DNA of 64,000 nt from Homoserinimonas sp044769865 (lineage in GTDB: Bacteria > Actinomycetota > Actinomycetes > Actinomycetales > Microbacteriaceae): assembly GCF_044769865.1 (NCBI RefSeq), contig NZ_JBIZWA010000002.1, positions 434,001 through 498,000 on the forward strand, read 5' to 3'. The stretch's first letter is position 1. Each line of letters starts with the position of its first letter. The position numbers and the translations under genes are program-made. Below the pieces are notes generated by a model, which was not told the origin of the DNA, made no database searches, and was given only the letters and a program-made list of their open reading frames with translations. Positions 51,564-59,953 of the stretch are shown piece after piece.

Positions 51564-53174
51564 TCAGCGCCCGTCGTGCTTGCCGTAGGAGTGGTGCCAG
51601 GGGTGCGGGTGCCCCTTGCCCTTTCCGTGGCCCTTGCCGTGACCCCAGCCCTTGCCCTTGCCGGGGTGCTTCTTCACGTCGGCATAGGTCGCCGTCGCGT
51701 GGGCGATCGCATCGGAGAACTGGTCGAGTGCTTCCACACTGACGTTCTCGATCGTGTCGCACTCGGAGTGGTAGCAGGGGTCGTAGGCCTCCCCGGCGGT
51801 GCCGCCGAACAAGGCGGCCTCCTCCTCCGTCTTGATTCCTTCGGCGCCCGAGAAGAGCCCGCCGGCGGGGATGCCAGCGTCAATGAACGCCTTGTAGTCC
51901 GAGCGTCCGCTGAACTCGGTTGGCGCCGATGCGAGGCCCTGCGAGGCGAACCACTCAGTGAAGAGCGCTTCGATCTCCGCCGAGCCGTCAGGTCCTGCGG
52001 TGCCGAAGGCGTCTCCGTCTCCGTCGTAGACGAAGCGCACGAAGTTCGGCGACCCGACCATGTCGAAGTTGAGGTTCGCGCTGTGTTGCTGGATCTCGGC
52101 CTCGGTCAGCTGCTCCACGTAGTGGGTCGAGCCGATGAGCCCGTCCTCCTCGCCGCCCCAGAAGGCAAATCGCACCCGATTCTGTGGCGTTCCCTTCGTC
52201 TTGGCCAGCTGGATGGCGGTCTCAAGGATGGCCGCGCTGCCACTCGCGTTGTCATTGATGCCGGGACCTTCCGCGACACCGTCGAGGTGGCCGCCGACGA
52301 CGACGGTCTTGTCGGGGTTGCCCTTGCGCGTGTCGGCGATGATGTTGAAGGTGTCCACCGTGCGGGTGGATGCCTCGACCGCGACCCGCACGGTGACCTC
52401 CTCCTGCGCCGACGCAAGTGCGAGGGTCTCACCGAGCGCATACGTCGTTCCCACCGTGGGAATCGAGACCTGCGGCGTGGCGAGGGTTGCGAGCAGCAGG
52501 CCGCTGCGGTCCTCGCCGTTGCCCTGGTTGAAGATGACCGCGGCGACAGCACCCGCAGCAGCTGCGTTCTCGACCTTGACCCTGAAGTCACATGTGCCGC
52601 GTTGCACAAGTGCGATCGAGCCGGCTGTGAAGCCTGCGAAATCTTCCGCCTCGCATCCGCTCGTCGATGCCCTGTCTCCTTCAAGGTTCACGTCGACGGC
52701 CTCGATGGGTGCCGTCACGTCACCCGCCCCGGAGTACTCGACGACTTCGAACTCGGTGCCGACGACGTAGGGGAGCGCCGTGGGGGTCACCTGTTCGAAC
52801 GCGGTGCTGCCCGCGACGAACTGCTCGTAGGTGAAGGGCTGGCGCACCGGGTCGTACCCGGCTTTGCGGAGCTTGTACTCGACATAGTCGGCCGCGGCCT
52901 CATAGCCGGGTGTGCCCGACTGGCGGTTGCCGCCATTGGCATCCGCGATCGCCTGGAGGGCTTCGAGGTGGTCGACGACCTTGTTGACTTTGACGGCCTC
53001 GGGCAGCGTATTGCCCTTGGAGTGACCGTGGCCTGGCCCCTTGCCCTGGCCATGTCCATAGCCGGGGCCCTGCCCCGCGTAGGCGGGCAGTGTGCCTGCG
53101 ACGAGACCTCCGCTCGCGAGAAGACCTGCGCTGGCGATAATCGCAACACGGCGCAGCGTTCGACTGGTTCTCAT
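51564..53174 (-). CDS. Secreted M28-family zinc aminopeptidase with PA domain and Gly/His/Lys-rich ends
   Basis: A 536-residue exported metallopeptidase, probably an aminopeptidase. A signal peptide (basic start, hydrophobic 11-27, likely cleavage after PAYA near 32) is followed by a short repeat GYGHGQGKGPGHGHSKG, a peptidase N-part, a PA domain (about 150-270), and the M28 zinc site: GGHLDG near 307, GINDNASG near 317, GGEEDG near 352, NFDMVGS near 382 and YHSECDT near 475. The last 35 residues repeat GKGWGHGKGHGKGKG. The ATG has GAAGGG before it. Confidence 0.92.
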   Translation of the reverse strand: MRTSRTLRRVAIIASAGLLASGGLVAGTLPAYAGQGPGYGHGQGKGPGHGHSKGNTLPEAVKVNKVVDHLEALQAIADANGGNRQSGTPGYEAAADYVEYKLRKAGYDPVRQPFTYEQFVAGSTAFEQVTPTALPYVVGTEFEVVEYSGAGDVTAPIEAVDVNLEGDRASTSGCEAEDFAGFTAGSIALVQRGTCDFRVKVENAAAAGAVAAVIFNQGNGEDRSGLLLATLATPQVSIPTVGTTYALGETLALASAQEEVTVRVAVEASTRTVDTFNIIADTRKGNPDKTVVVGGHLDGVAEGPGINDNASGSAAILETAIQLAKTKGTPQNRVRFAFWGGEEDGLIGSTHYVEQLTEAEIQQHSANLNFDMVGSPNFVRFVYDGDGDAFGTAGPDGSAEIEALFTEWFASQGLASAPTEFSGRSDYKAFIDAGIPAGGLFSGAEGIKTEEEAALFGGTAGEAYDPCYHSECDTIENVSVEALDQFSDAIAHATATYADVKKHPGKGKGWGHGKGHGKGKGHPHPWHHSYGKHDGR

Positions 53175-53224
53175 GTGAATCCCTTCAGTGAGGAGACATC
53201 CGGCAGTCCGGAATCGTGAAGATG

Positions 53225-53230
53225 ACGCTA
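53225..53230 (-). promoter_or_regulatory. Candidate -10 box (TAGCGT) for the M28 peptidase gene
   Basis: TAGCGT on the minus strand about 50 bases before the peptidase ATG, next to the inverted repeats described for this divergent region. Confidence 0.35.
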
Positions 53231-53238
53231 ACGGCCGC

Positions 53239-53272
53239 ACCCCCACTTTGGGGGTATGTGAGAACCTTCTCA
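53239..53272. promoter_or_regulatory. Two inverted repeats in the M28/YitT divergent region
   Basis: ACCCCCA/TGGGGGT (arms 53239-53245 and 53249-53255) and TGAGAA-CC-TTCTCA (53259-53272) lie side by side between the two promoters, where regulator-binding sites would be expected. Confidence 0.4.
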
Positions 53273-53297
53273 TCCGACGGGAGGCGCCCGGCTGCGC

Positions 53298-53303
53298 TAG
53301 GTT
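53298..53303 (+). promoter_or_regulatory. Leaderless promoter -10 (TAGGTT) for the YitT-like gene
   Basis: TAGGTT, six bases, then GTG. Confidence 0.5.
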
Positions 53304-53309
53304 TCGCAG

Positions 53310-53948
53310 GTGACGGATGACACCTCCCCTGGCCTCGTCGGCGGCACCGCGCTCTCGATCAAGCCCCATCGACCGACCGAGGATGCAGTGGCGCTCGTCG
53401 TCGGGTCACTGCTGATGTCGTTCGGCGTGCTGCTCCTGCAGGAGGTCGGCGCCGTGTCTGGCGGACTCGCCGGGGTGGCCTTCCTCATCAGCTATTCGAG
53501 CGGCTGGCCCTTCGGCGTCGCCTTCTTCCTCGTCAATTTGCCGTTCTACGTGCTCTCGGTGTTGCGCATGGGCATCGCGTTCACCGTCAAGACGGCCGCG
53601 GTCGTCGTGCTGATCTCTGTCTTCGCCGAGGTGCATCCGCTCTTCATCGAGATCGGCAGCATGGAGCCGCTCTACGCCTGCCTGCTCGGGGGAGTGCTCA
53701 TGGGCATGGGCATGCTCGTGCTCTTCCGCCATCGCGCGAGCGCGGGCGGGCTCGGCATCCTCGTGCTGTACCTGCAGGATCGCTTCGGCTGGAGCGCGGG
53801 GCTCGTGCAGCTCGCGTTCGATGCGAGCATCGTGCTCCTGGCGCTGCTGGTGGCGGATGTCGCGACGGTTCTCGCCTCGGTGGCGGGCGTCGTTGTGCTC
53901 AACGTCATCCTGGCGATGAACCACCGCCCCGGGCGCTACCTGGGCTGA
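53310..53948 (+). CDS. YitT-family membrane protein
   Basis: A 212-residue integral membrane protein of the YitT (DUF161) type, function unknown. About five to six hydrophobic helices are present (roughly 29-47, 48-68, 70-90, 94-112, 122-140, 160-195). The family-typical FRHRASAGGLGILVLYLQDRFGWSAGLVQ lies near 142-170. The C-terminal YitT cytosolic domain is lacking, so it is the short form. Starts with GTG at a leaderless promoter; convergent with the NCS2 permease. Confidence 0.85.
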   Translation: MTDDTSPGLVGGTALSIKPHRPTEDAVALVVGSLLMSFGVLLLQEVGAVSGGLAGVAFLISYSSGWPFGVAFFLVNLPFYVLSVLRMGIAFTVKTAAVVVLISVFAEVHPLFIEIGSMEPLYACLLGGVLMGMGMLVLFRHRASAGGLGILVLYLQDRFGWSAGLVQLAFDASIVLLALLVADVATVLASVAGVVVLNVILAMNHRPGRYLG

Positions 53949-53969
53949 GAGTGCGCCCGGGTCTTGGGA

Positions 53970-55412
53970 CTAGGCGCCGATGAGTGCTTCGATGGGTCCT
54001 CGCGCGAAGTAGACGAGGAAGCCGGCGGCGACGATCCACAGCAATGGCGAGATCTCCCGCACCTTGCCCGAGAGCGCACGGACAATGACCCAGCTGATGA
54101 AGCCGACACCGATGCCGTTGGCGATCGAGTAGGTCAGGGGCATGACGACGACCGTGAGGAAGACGGGCAGGCCGACCGAGAACTCGGTCCAGTCGATGAA
54201 GCGGATCTGCGAGACCATGAGCACGCCGACGACGACAAGGGCAGCACCGGCGACCTCGAGTGGGACGACCTGCGTCAGCGGAGTGAAGAACATCGCGGCG
54301 AGGAAGAGCACGCCCGTGACGACGTTGGCGAGACCCGTGCGGGCACCCTCTCCCACGCCTGCTGCTGAGTCGATGAAGATCGTGTTCGACGACGAGGAGG
54401 TGGCACCGCCGGCGACGGCACCGATGCCCTCGACAAGGAGCGCGCTGCGGCGGCGGGGGAAGTTGCCGGTCTCGTCCTGGAGCCCGGCCTCCTTCGTGAG
54501 CCCCGTCAGGGTGCCGACCGCGTCGAAGAAGTTGGTGAAGACGAGCGTGAAGATGAGCATGATGGCGGCGAGCCAGCCGATGCGCTCGAAGGAGCCGAAG
54601 CTGAAGGCACCGATGAGGCCGAGATCGGGGACGGAGACAATCGACTCCGGGAGGGTCGGCACGTTGAGGTTCCACCCGGCAGGGTTCGGGCCGTCCTCGG
54701 TGAACGAGGGGCCGATCTTGAAGATGGCCTCCACGATGATGGCGATGACCGTGGTTGCGACGATTCCGATGAGGAGGGCGCCCTTGACCTTACGGGCCAT
54801 GAGCACGCCCATGATCAGGAGTCCCAGCACGAAGATGACGGTCGGGATGCTCGTGACCGAGCCGCCCTCCCCGAGCTGCACGGGCGGGGATGCCGCGCCG
54901 CTCGAGCGCACGAAGCCGGCGTCGACGAGACCGATGAAGGCGATGAAGAGGCCGATGCCGACCGTGATCGCCGTCTTGAGCGGCGCAGGCACGGCGTTGA
55001 AGATGAGCTCGCGCAACTTGGTCACCGAGAGCAGCACGATGATCAGGCCGTTGATGACGACGAGGCCCATCGCCTCGGCCCAGGTGACCTGGCCGACGAC
55101 GCTCACGGCGAGGAAGGAGTTGATGCCGAGGCCCGCCGCGAGGCCGAAGGGGAGATTCGCGACGAGGCCGAAGAGGATCGTCATGACGCCCGCGGTGAGC
55201 CCCGTGACGGCGGCGAGCTGCTGGCCGTCGAGCATGTTGCCCGCGACATCCTCCGTGCCCCCAAGGATGAGGGGGTTGAGGATAACGATGTAGGCCATCG
55301 TCATGAAGGTGACAAGCCCACCACGGATTTCGCGGCCGACATTCGACCCTCGCTCCGTGATCTTGAAGAACTTGTCGATGCGGCTGCCTGAGGGTGCTGT
55401 CGTCGAAGTCAC
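53970..55412 (-). CDS. NCS2-family purine permease (AzgA/PbuG type)
   Basis: Proton-coupled uptake of hypoxanthine, guanine or related purines across the cytoplasmic membrane. The 480 residues have about 12-14 helices and AzgA-type signatures: FMTMAYIVILNPLIL near 37, GLAAGLGINSFLA near 90, LVFTNFFDAVGTLTGL near 300, and SSSSNTIFIDSAAGVGEGARTGLANVVTG near 350. GTG start six bases after TACAGT. It lies downstream of the P-type ATPase on the same strand but has its own promoter. Confidence 0.9.
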   Translation of the reverse strand: MTSTTAPSGSRIDKFFKITERGSNVGREIRGGLVTFMTMAYIVILNPLILGGTEDVAGNMLDGQQLAAVTGLTAGVMTILFGLVANLPFGLAAGLGINSFLAVSVVGQVTWAEAMGLVVINGLIIVLLSVTKLRELIFNAVPAPLKTAITVGIGLFIAFIGLVDAGFVRSSGAASPPVQLGEGGSVTSIPTVIFVLGLLIMGVLMARKVKGALLIGIVATTVIAIIVEAIFKIGPSFTEDGPNPAGWNLNVPTLPESIVSVPDLGLIGAFSFGSFERIGWLAAIMLIFTLVFTNFFDAVGTLTGLTKEAGLQDETGNFPRRRSALLVEGIGAVAGGATSSSSNTIFIDSAAGVGEGARTGLANVVTGVLFLAAMFFTPLTQVVPLEVAGAALVVVGVLMVSQIRFIDWTEFSVGLPVFLTVVVMPLTYSIANGIGVGFISWVIVRALSGKVREISPLLWIVAAGFLVYFARGPIEALIGA

Positions 55413-55418
55413 GGGATC

Positions 55419-55424
55419 ACTGTA
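55419..55424 (-). promoter_or_regulatory. Leaderless promoter -10 (TACAGT) for the NCS2 permease gene
   Basis: On the minus strand TACAGT, six bases, then GTG. Confidence 0.5.
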
Positions 55425-55440
55425 GCGATTCCCGCGACCC

Positions 55441-58146
55441 TCAGTGCACGCTCGGCTGCCCCGTAAGCGGGGGAGGGGCGGTATCGCGGCGGTGCGCGAA
55501 GCGCCGCACCGCCTTCTCTGCCTCGACGATCACGAGCACGGTCGACCCCGCTGCGATGCAGACGAGCCATTCGAGCGGACCGAGGGCGGTGACGCCAAGG
55601 ATGCCGGCACTGACGGGCCACGTCATCGCGCCCCAGTGCACCGCGAGCGCACCGAGGGAGGTGAAGAACAGCGGCTTGTTGTTAAGGAGCTTGAGTTGGA
55701 AGACGGACTTGTATTCGGCCCGCGAGCTGAAGACCTGAAAGAAGTTGAACATGACGAACATCGTGAGGGCGAGGCTTCGGGCGCGATCGAGGTCGTAGTC
55801 GAGCCGGAGGGCCACGATGAAGGCCAGCAGCACCCACAACGCCATCCAGAGGCCGGTGATGCCGGCCCGGAACCAGAGCGTGCGCGAGAGGAGACCCTCG
55901 CGAGGGTCGCGAGGGGGACGGTTGAGTTCATCACCCTCACCGGGCTCGTAGGCGAGCGCGATGTCCTGCACTCCGTTGGTGACGACGTTGACCCAGAGCA
56001 ACTGCACGGGAAGGAACAGCAGTGGTGTGCCCGCGAAGACGCTGAGAGCGACCGCCACAAGCGCTGCAGCCCCCGTCGAAAGGAGGAAGTAGGTGGCCTT
56101 GCGGATGGCCGAGAAGGTCACTCGGCCCTCCTTGACTGCGCTCACGATGGTGACGAAGTTGTCGTCGGTGAGCACCACATCCGAAGCCTCCCTCGCGACA
56201 TCAGTGCCGGAGCGGCCCATCGCGACGCCGATCGAGGCGGCCTTCAGCGCCGGTGCGTCGTTGACGCCGTCCCCTGTGACGGCGACAACATTGCCGTCGC
56301 GCATCAGGCATTCGACGATGCGGAGCTTGTCTTGCGGCGAGACGCGTGCGGCGACGCTGGTCTGCCGCAGTCGCGCCGTGAGGAGATCGTCGTCGAGCGT
56401 GCCCATCTCTACGCCGGTCAGGGCAGCCTTGCGCGTATCCATGCCGAGTCTTTGGGCGATCGCCATCGCGGTCACCGGGTGGTCTCCCGTGATCATCATG
56501 ACCTTGAGGCCCGCGCGTCGGCACGCCTCGATCGAATCGGCGACTCCCTCGCGGGGCGGGTCGGTGAGCCCTTCGAGCCCCACAAAGGTCAGGCCAGAGG
56601 GAGCATCCAGCGTCGCCACCTGCTCGTCGGCACCCAGCACGCGGGAGCCCGTCGCGATCACGCGCAGGCCCTCGCGTCCGAGCTGTTCATTGGCCGCATG
56701 CACGAGCTCGCGGTCGATGGGCGCGCTGCCGCCAGGGGTCGCCATGGCGATGGATGCGTCGAGCACCGTCTCTGGCGATCCCTTGACATAGAGGATGCGT
56801 CGCCCCTCGGCGTCGAGGTGCACTGTCTGCGAACATCGCAGTTCGGGTTCATAGGGCTGATGAGCAACTGGCGGGTTCGATCGTTCCTGCTCGGTCACGG
56901 CGGCGCACAGCACGGCGATGCGCGCCATGGCGGCATCAACCGCGTCTCCCGTGTATTCGCCGTCTGTATCCGAGGATGGTGTCGCCTCATTCGTGAGCGC
57001 CCCCACCCGGAGCACTTCGGTCGCGAGTGCCCCGGGATTGCCGGTATGTGCGCCAGGAGCGGTCAGGTCGACCTCGCCGGCGACGGTCCACACACGTTCG
57101 ACTGTGAGGCGGTTCTGGGTGAGCGTGCCCGTCTTGTCGGAGCCGATCACATTGGTCGACCCGAGCGTCTCGACGGAGGGCAGGGTGCGGATGATGGCGT
57201 TTCGGCGAGCCATGCGCGAAACCCCGAAGCTCATCGCCACCGTCAGCACTATGGGGAGGGATTCGGGGATGGTTGCGACGGCGAGCCCCACCGCGGTCCG
57301 GAACATTGTGGAGAGGTCGTTGCCGAGCACAAGGCCGGCGATGAACACAAAGACCACGCCCGCCAGCACAATGAGTCCGATGCGCCGCTCCAGCGTGTGG
57401 GTGAGCTCCTGTAGGGGAGTGACGGTGGAGGGCCGCTGAACAAGTTCGTTGATTCGGCCGAGGGTCGTGCGAGTGCCGGTCTCGATGGCGATGCCACGGC
57501 CGCGCCCGCTGGAGACGAAGGTGCCCGCATAGGCGAGGTTGGCGGCGTCCTGACGCGGTGTGTCCGCGGGCGCCACACCACTGTTCTTGGCGACCGTGTA
57601 TGACTCTCCTGTCAGCATCGACTCATCGATCTGCAGAGCGTTGGCGACGACGATTCGCAGGTCTGCGGGCACCCGTTCCCCGCTCTCGAGCAGCACCACG
57701 TCGCCGGGCACGACCTCCTTCGTGTCGATCACGGTCTCGTGCCCATCTCGCAGCACGCGGCAGTTGGATGTCGTCATCGACTGGAGGGCACGCACATCCT
57801 TTTCTGCCTTGCGTTCCTGCGTGAAGCCGAGGGCCGCGTTGATGGCGAGCACCAGCAGGATGGCGATCGCGTCGACCCAGTGCCGCTGCAGGAGAGTGAT
57901 GAGGGCCGCGACGGCAAGGATGCCGATGATGGGACTGGCGAACTGTCGCGCCAACACGCGCCACCAGGGGGTCGCCGCCGTGAAGGCGAGTTCGTTGAAG
58001 CCGTGCTCGTCGAGGCGTGCCCGGGCTTCGGCATTCGTCAGGCCCGCGGGCGCCGACCGTGTCGCGTCGAAGACAGCAGCCTCAGCCTGCGTGTGCCATT
58101 CGATGTCGCTGCCCGTCGCTTCGTCCTCCGTGCGCGCAGTTCCCAT
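55441..58146 (-). CDS. P-type cation-transporting ATPase
   Basis: ATP-driven cation pump in the cytoplasmic membrane. The 901 residues have a cation-ATPase N-terminal domain, TGES in MLTGESYTV near 180, PESLP in helix 4 near 290, the phosphorylated Asp in SDKTGTLTQNRL near 337, the nucleotide-site KGSPET near 475, TGDGVNDAPALK near 630, and helix 6 NVVTNGVQDIALAYEP near 726. Overall layout is like Ca2+/Na+-type P2 ATPases, but the helix-6 ligands differ from SERCA, so the ion is open. ATG chosen; a TTG three codons upstream is open. Confidence 0.9.
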   Translation of the reverse strand: MGTARTEDEATGSDIEWHTQAEAAVFDATRSAPAGLTNAEARARLDEHGFNELAFTAATPWWRVLARQFASPIIGILAVAALITLLQRHWVDAIAILLVLAINAALGFTQERKAEKDVRALQSMTTSNCRVLRDGHETVIDTKEVVPGDVVLLESGERVPADLRIVVANALQIDESMLTGESYTVAKNSGVAPADTPRQDAANLAYAGTFVSSGRGRGIAIETGTRTTLGRINELVQRPSTVTPLQELTHTLERRIGLIVLAGVVFVFIAGLVLGNDLSTMFRTAVGLAVATIPESLPIVLTVAMSFGVSRMARRNAIIRTLPSVETLGSTNVIGSDKTGTLTQNRLTVERVWTVAGEVDLTAPGAHTGNPGALATEVLRVGALTNEATPSSDTDGEYTGDAVDAAMARIAVLCAAVTEQERSNPPVAHQPYEPELRCSQTVHLDAEGRRILYVKGSPETVLDASIAMATPGGSAPIDRELVHAANEQLGREGLRVIATGSRVLGADEQVATLDAPSGLTFVGLEGLTDPPREGVADSIEACRRAGLKVMMITGDHPVTAMAIAQRLGMDTRKAALTGVEMGTLDDDLLTARLRQTSVAARVSPQDKLRIVECLMRDGNVVAVTGDGVNDAPALKAASIGVAMGRSGTDVAREASDVVLTDDNFVTIVSAVKEGRVTFSAIRKATYFLLSTGAAALVAVALSVFAGTPLLFLPVQLLWVNVVTNGVQDIALAYEPGEGDELNRPPRDPREGLLSRTLWFRAGITGLWMALWVLLAFIVALRLDYDLDRARSLALTMFVMFNFFQVFSSRAEYKSVFQLKLLNNKPLFFTSLGALAVHWGAMTWPVSAGILGVTALGPLEWLVCIAAGSTVLVIVEAEKAVRRFAHRRDTAPPPLTGQPSVH

Positions 58147-58154
58147 ACTTTTCA

Positions 58155-58160
58155 ACGCTA
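58155..58160 (-). promoter_or_regulatory. Leaderless-type promoter -10 (TAGCGT) for the P-type ATPase gene
   Basis: On the minus strand TAGCGT, eight bases (TGAAAAGT), then ATG. The GAAAAG could also act weakly as a ribosome binding site. Confidence 0.35.
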
Positions 58161-58240
58161 CTGCCGCCCATGGTGCCGCGGTGAGGGCGTGACTTCCAGA
58201 ATGTTTCGCCGCATGTCGGGCGGTTACGAAATGGGTCGGC

Positions 58241-58296
58241 GCCCCACGACAGTGGGGCTGCCTCGCTCCTAGGCTCCCGGGTGTCCGATAGCGGAC
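58241..58296. repeat. Two hairpins between the P-type ATPase and monooxygenase genes
   Basis: GCCCCAC-GACA-GTGGGGC (58241-58258) and GTCCG-ATAG-CGGAC (58283-58296) are perfect stems. TAGGCT (58270-58275) between them is a possible -10 for the monooxygenase gene. The second stem lies in its leader. Confidence 0.45.
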
Positions 58297-58322
58297 GCAT
58301 CCGAAGCAGAGACGAGGCCATC

Positions 58323-59762
58323 ATGACTGACACACGCTCGACGGCGGCACGCCGCCCCCTCCACTTCAATGCCTTCGTCATGAACACCAACTCGCACATC
58401 CAGCACGGGCAGTGGCGCAGGCCGGATGCCGGGCAGACGGAGTTCAACGACGTCAACACGTGGATCAACCTGGCGCGCACCCTCGAGGCCGCCAAGTTCG
58501 ACGCAATGTTCTTCGCCGACGTCTCAGGACACTACGGCGACGCGGATGCTGACATCGACACCTACGTGCGGCACGGCCTCCAGATTCCCAGCAATGACCC
58601 CACCGTGCTGCTCGGAGCCCTCGCGGTCGTCACCGAGCACATCGGACTCGCCCTCACCTCGAACGTGGTGCAGAATCATCCGTTCAACTTCGCGCGCCAG
58701 ATCTCGACCCTCGACCACATCTCGAATGGCCGCATCGCCTGGAACATCGTCACCGGCACACAAGACAACGGCGCACGAAACTACGGTCTGCCGCAGCTGA
58801 CCGATCATGCGGAGCGGTACCGCTGGGCCGACGAGTATGTCGATGTCGTGTACAAGCTCTGGGAGGGCTCCTGGGATGAAGGGGCGCTGCTCAAAGACAA
58901 GGACTCCGGCATCTACGCCGACCCGTCGAAGGTGCACAAGATCTACCACGAGGGTGCGCGCTACCGGGTGGAGGGTCCGCACCTGCCGTCCCCGTCGCGC
59001 CAGCGCACCCCGCTGCTGTTCCAGGCCGGGTCGTCGAAGGCGGGGGCCGATTTCGCTGCCCGGAACGCGGAAGCGGTGTTCATCATCGCGCCGAGTCCGG
59101 AGGTCGCGAGGCAGCAGATCGCGGCCACTCGCGAGCTGGCGACCAAGTACGGCCGCAGGCCCGAGGACATCAAGTTCTTCCCCGGGCTCAGCTTCATCAT
59201 CGGCGACACCGAGGAGGAGGCCGAGGCCAAGAGGGCCGAGTACGACGAGTACGTGAGCATCGAGGGGTTCCTCGCCCACTCGGCGTTCGTCGACAAGACC
59301 GGTCGCGTCTACGACGAGAACACGCTGCTGAGCGAGATGGACACCAACACGGCCAAAGGTTTCATCGATTGGGCCCGCATCGCATTCCCCGACCGGGAGC
59401 CCACCCTCGGCGACCTGGTGCGCCAGCGAGCGAACGTGAATCGCATTGTGGGCACCCCCGAGCAGATCGCCGACCACCTGCAGGAGTGGCAGGATGCGGG
59501 CGCCGACGGCATCAATGTCATCAACTGGGTGCTGCCCGGGTCGTTCGTCGAGTTCGCCGAGAAGGTGCTCCCCGTGCTCCGCGAGCGGGGCCTCGCCCAG
59601 ACCGACTACGCGCCGGGCACGCTGCGCGAGAAACTCTTCGGCACGCCCCACCTCAATGAGCGGCACCCTGCGGCGGCATTCCGCGGGGCCTTCGCTAACG
59701 GCCCGAGGAATTGGGCTGAAGCCGACGAGGTTCGGGCGGCAGCACTGGCGACGGCGGAGTAG
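58323..59762 (+). CDS. FMNH2-dependent monooxygenase (NtaA/SnaA/DmoA family)
   Basis: Bacterial-luciferase-like flavin monooxygenase. The 479 residues match the NtaA/SnaA/DszA/DmoA family in length and pattern: LHFNAFVMNTNSHIQHGQWR near 12, LARTLEAAKFDAMFFADVSG near 50, SNVVQNHPFNFARQISTLDHISNGRIAWNIVT near 118, and a C-terminal NVINWVLPGSFVEFAEKVLPVL. Substrate could be an aminopolycarboxylate, sulfide or sulfone. No flavin reductase is adjacent. The next gene resembles a formaldehyde dehydrogenase, which would fit an oxidative demethylation. Confidence 0.9.
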   Translation: MTDTRSTAARRPLHFNAFVMNTNSHIQHGQWRRPDAGQTEFNDVNTWINLARTLEAAKFDAMFFADVSGHYGDADADIDTYVRHGLQIPSNDPTVLLGALAVVTEHIGLALTSNVVQNHPFNFARQISTLDHISNGRIAWNIVTGTQDNGARNYGLPQLTDHAERYRWADEYVDVVYKLWEGSWDEGALLKDKDSGIYADPSKVHKIYHEGARYRVEGPHLPSPSRQRTPLLFQAGSSKAGADFAARNAEAVFIIAPSPEVARQQIAATRELATKYGRRPEDIKFFPGLSFIIGDTEEEAEAKRAEYDEYVSIEGFLAHSAFVDKTGRVYDENTLLSEMDTNTAKGFIDWARIAFPDREPTLGDLVRQRANVNRIVGTPEQIADHLQEWQDAGADGINVINWVLPGSFVEFAEKVLPVLRERGLAQTDYAPGTLREKLFGTPHLNERHPAAAFRGAFANGPRNWAEADEVRAAALATAE

Positions 59763-59776
59763 CCCCTCCGGGCTAC
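59759..59776 (+). terminator. Possible terminator at the end of the monooxygenase gene
   Basis: GTAGCCC-CTCC-GGGCTAC, a perfect 7-bp stem that includes the TAG stop. Followed by GTTCC, so termination is only weakly supported. Confidence 0.45.
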
Positions 59777-59905
59777 GTTCCCTGGCGCTTCCTCCATCGA
59801 CTGACACTCGGGCTCGTCGCGGCGCGGTCGTCGCGCGCCTCGGCTACTCCGGAGAGTTGCCCGTGAACCCCCCGAACAGCACTGACCCGTCCCTCGCGCC
59901 AGACC

Positions 59906-59911
59906 TACCGT
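59906..59911 (+). promoter_or_regulatory. Candidate -10 box (TACCGT) for the dehydrogenase gene
   Basis: TACCGT lies 42 bases before the ATG, with AAAGGG as a ribosome binding site between. The rest of the 191-bp gap (59763-59953) holds no gene that I can support. Confidence 0.35.
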
Positions 59912-59953
59912 GTGGAGCACCGCACGATCGACTACCGCGAAAGGGCACGAACC

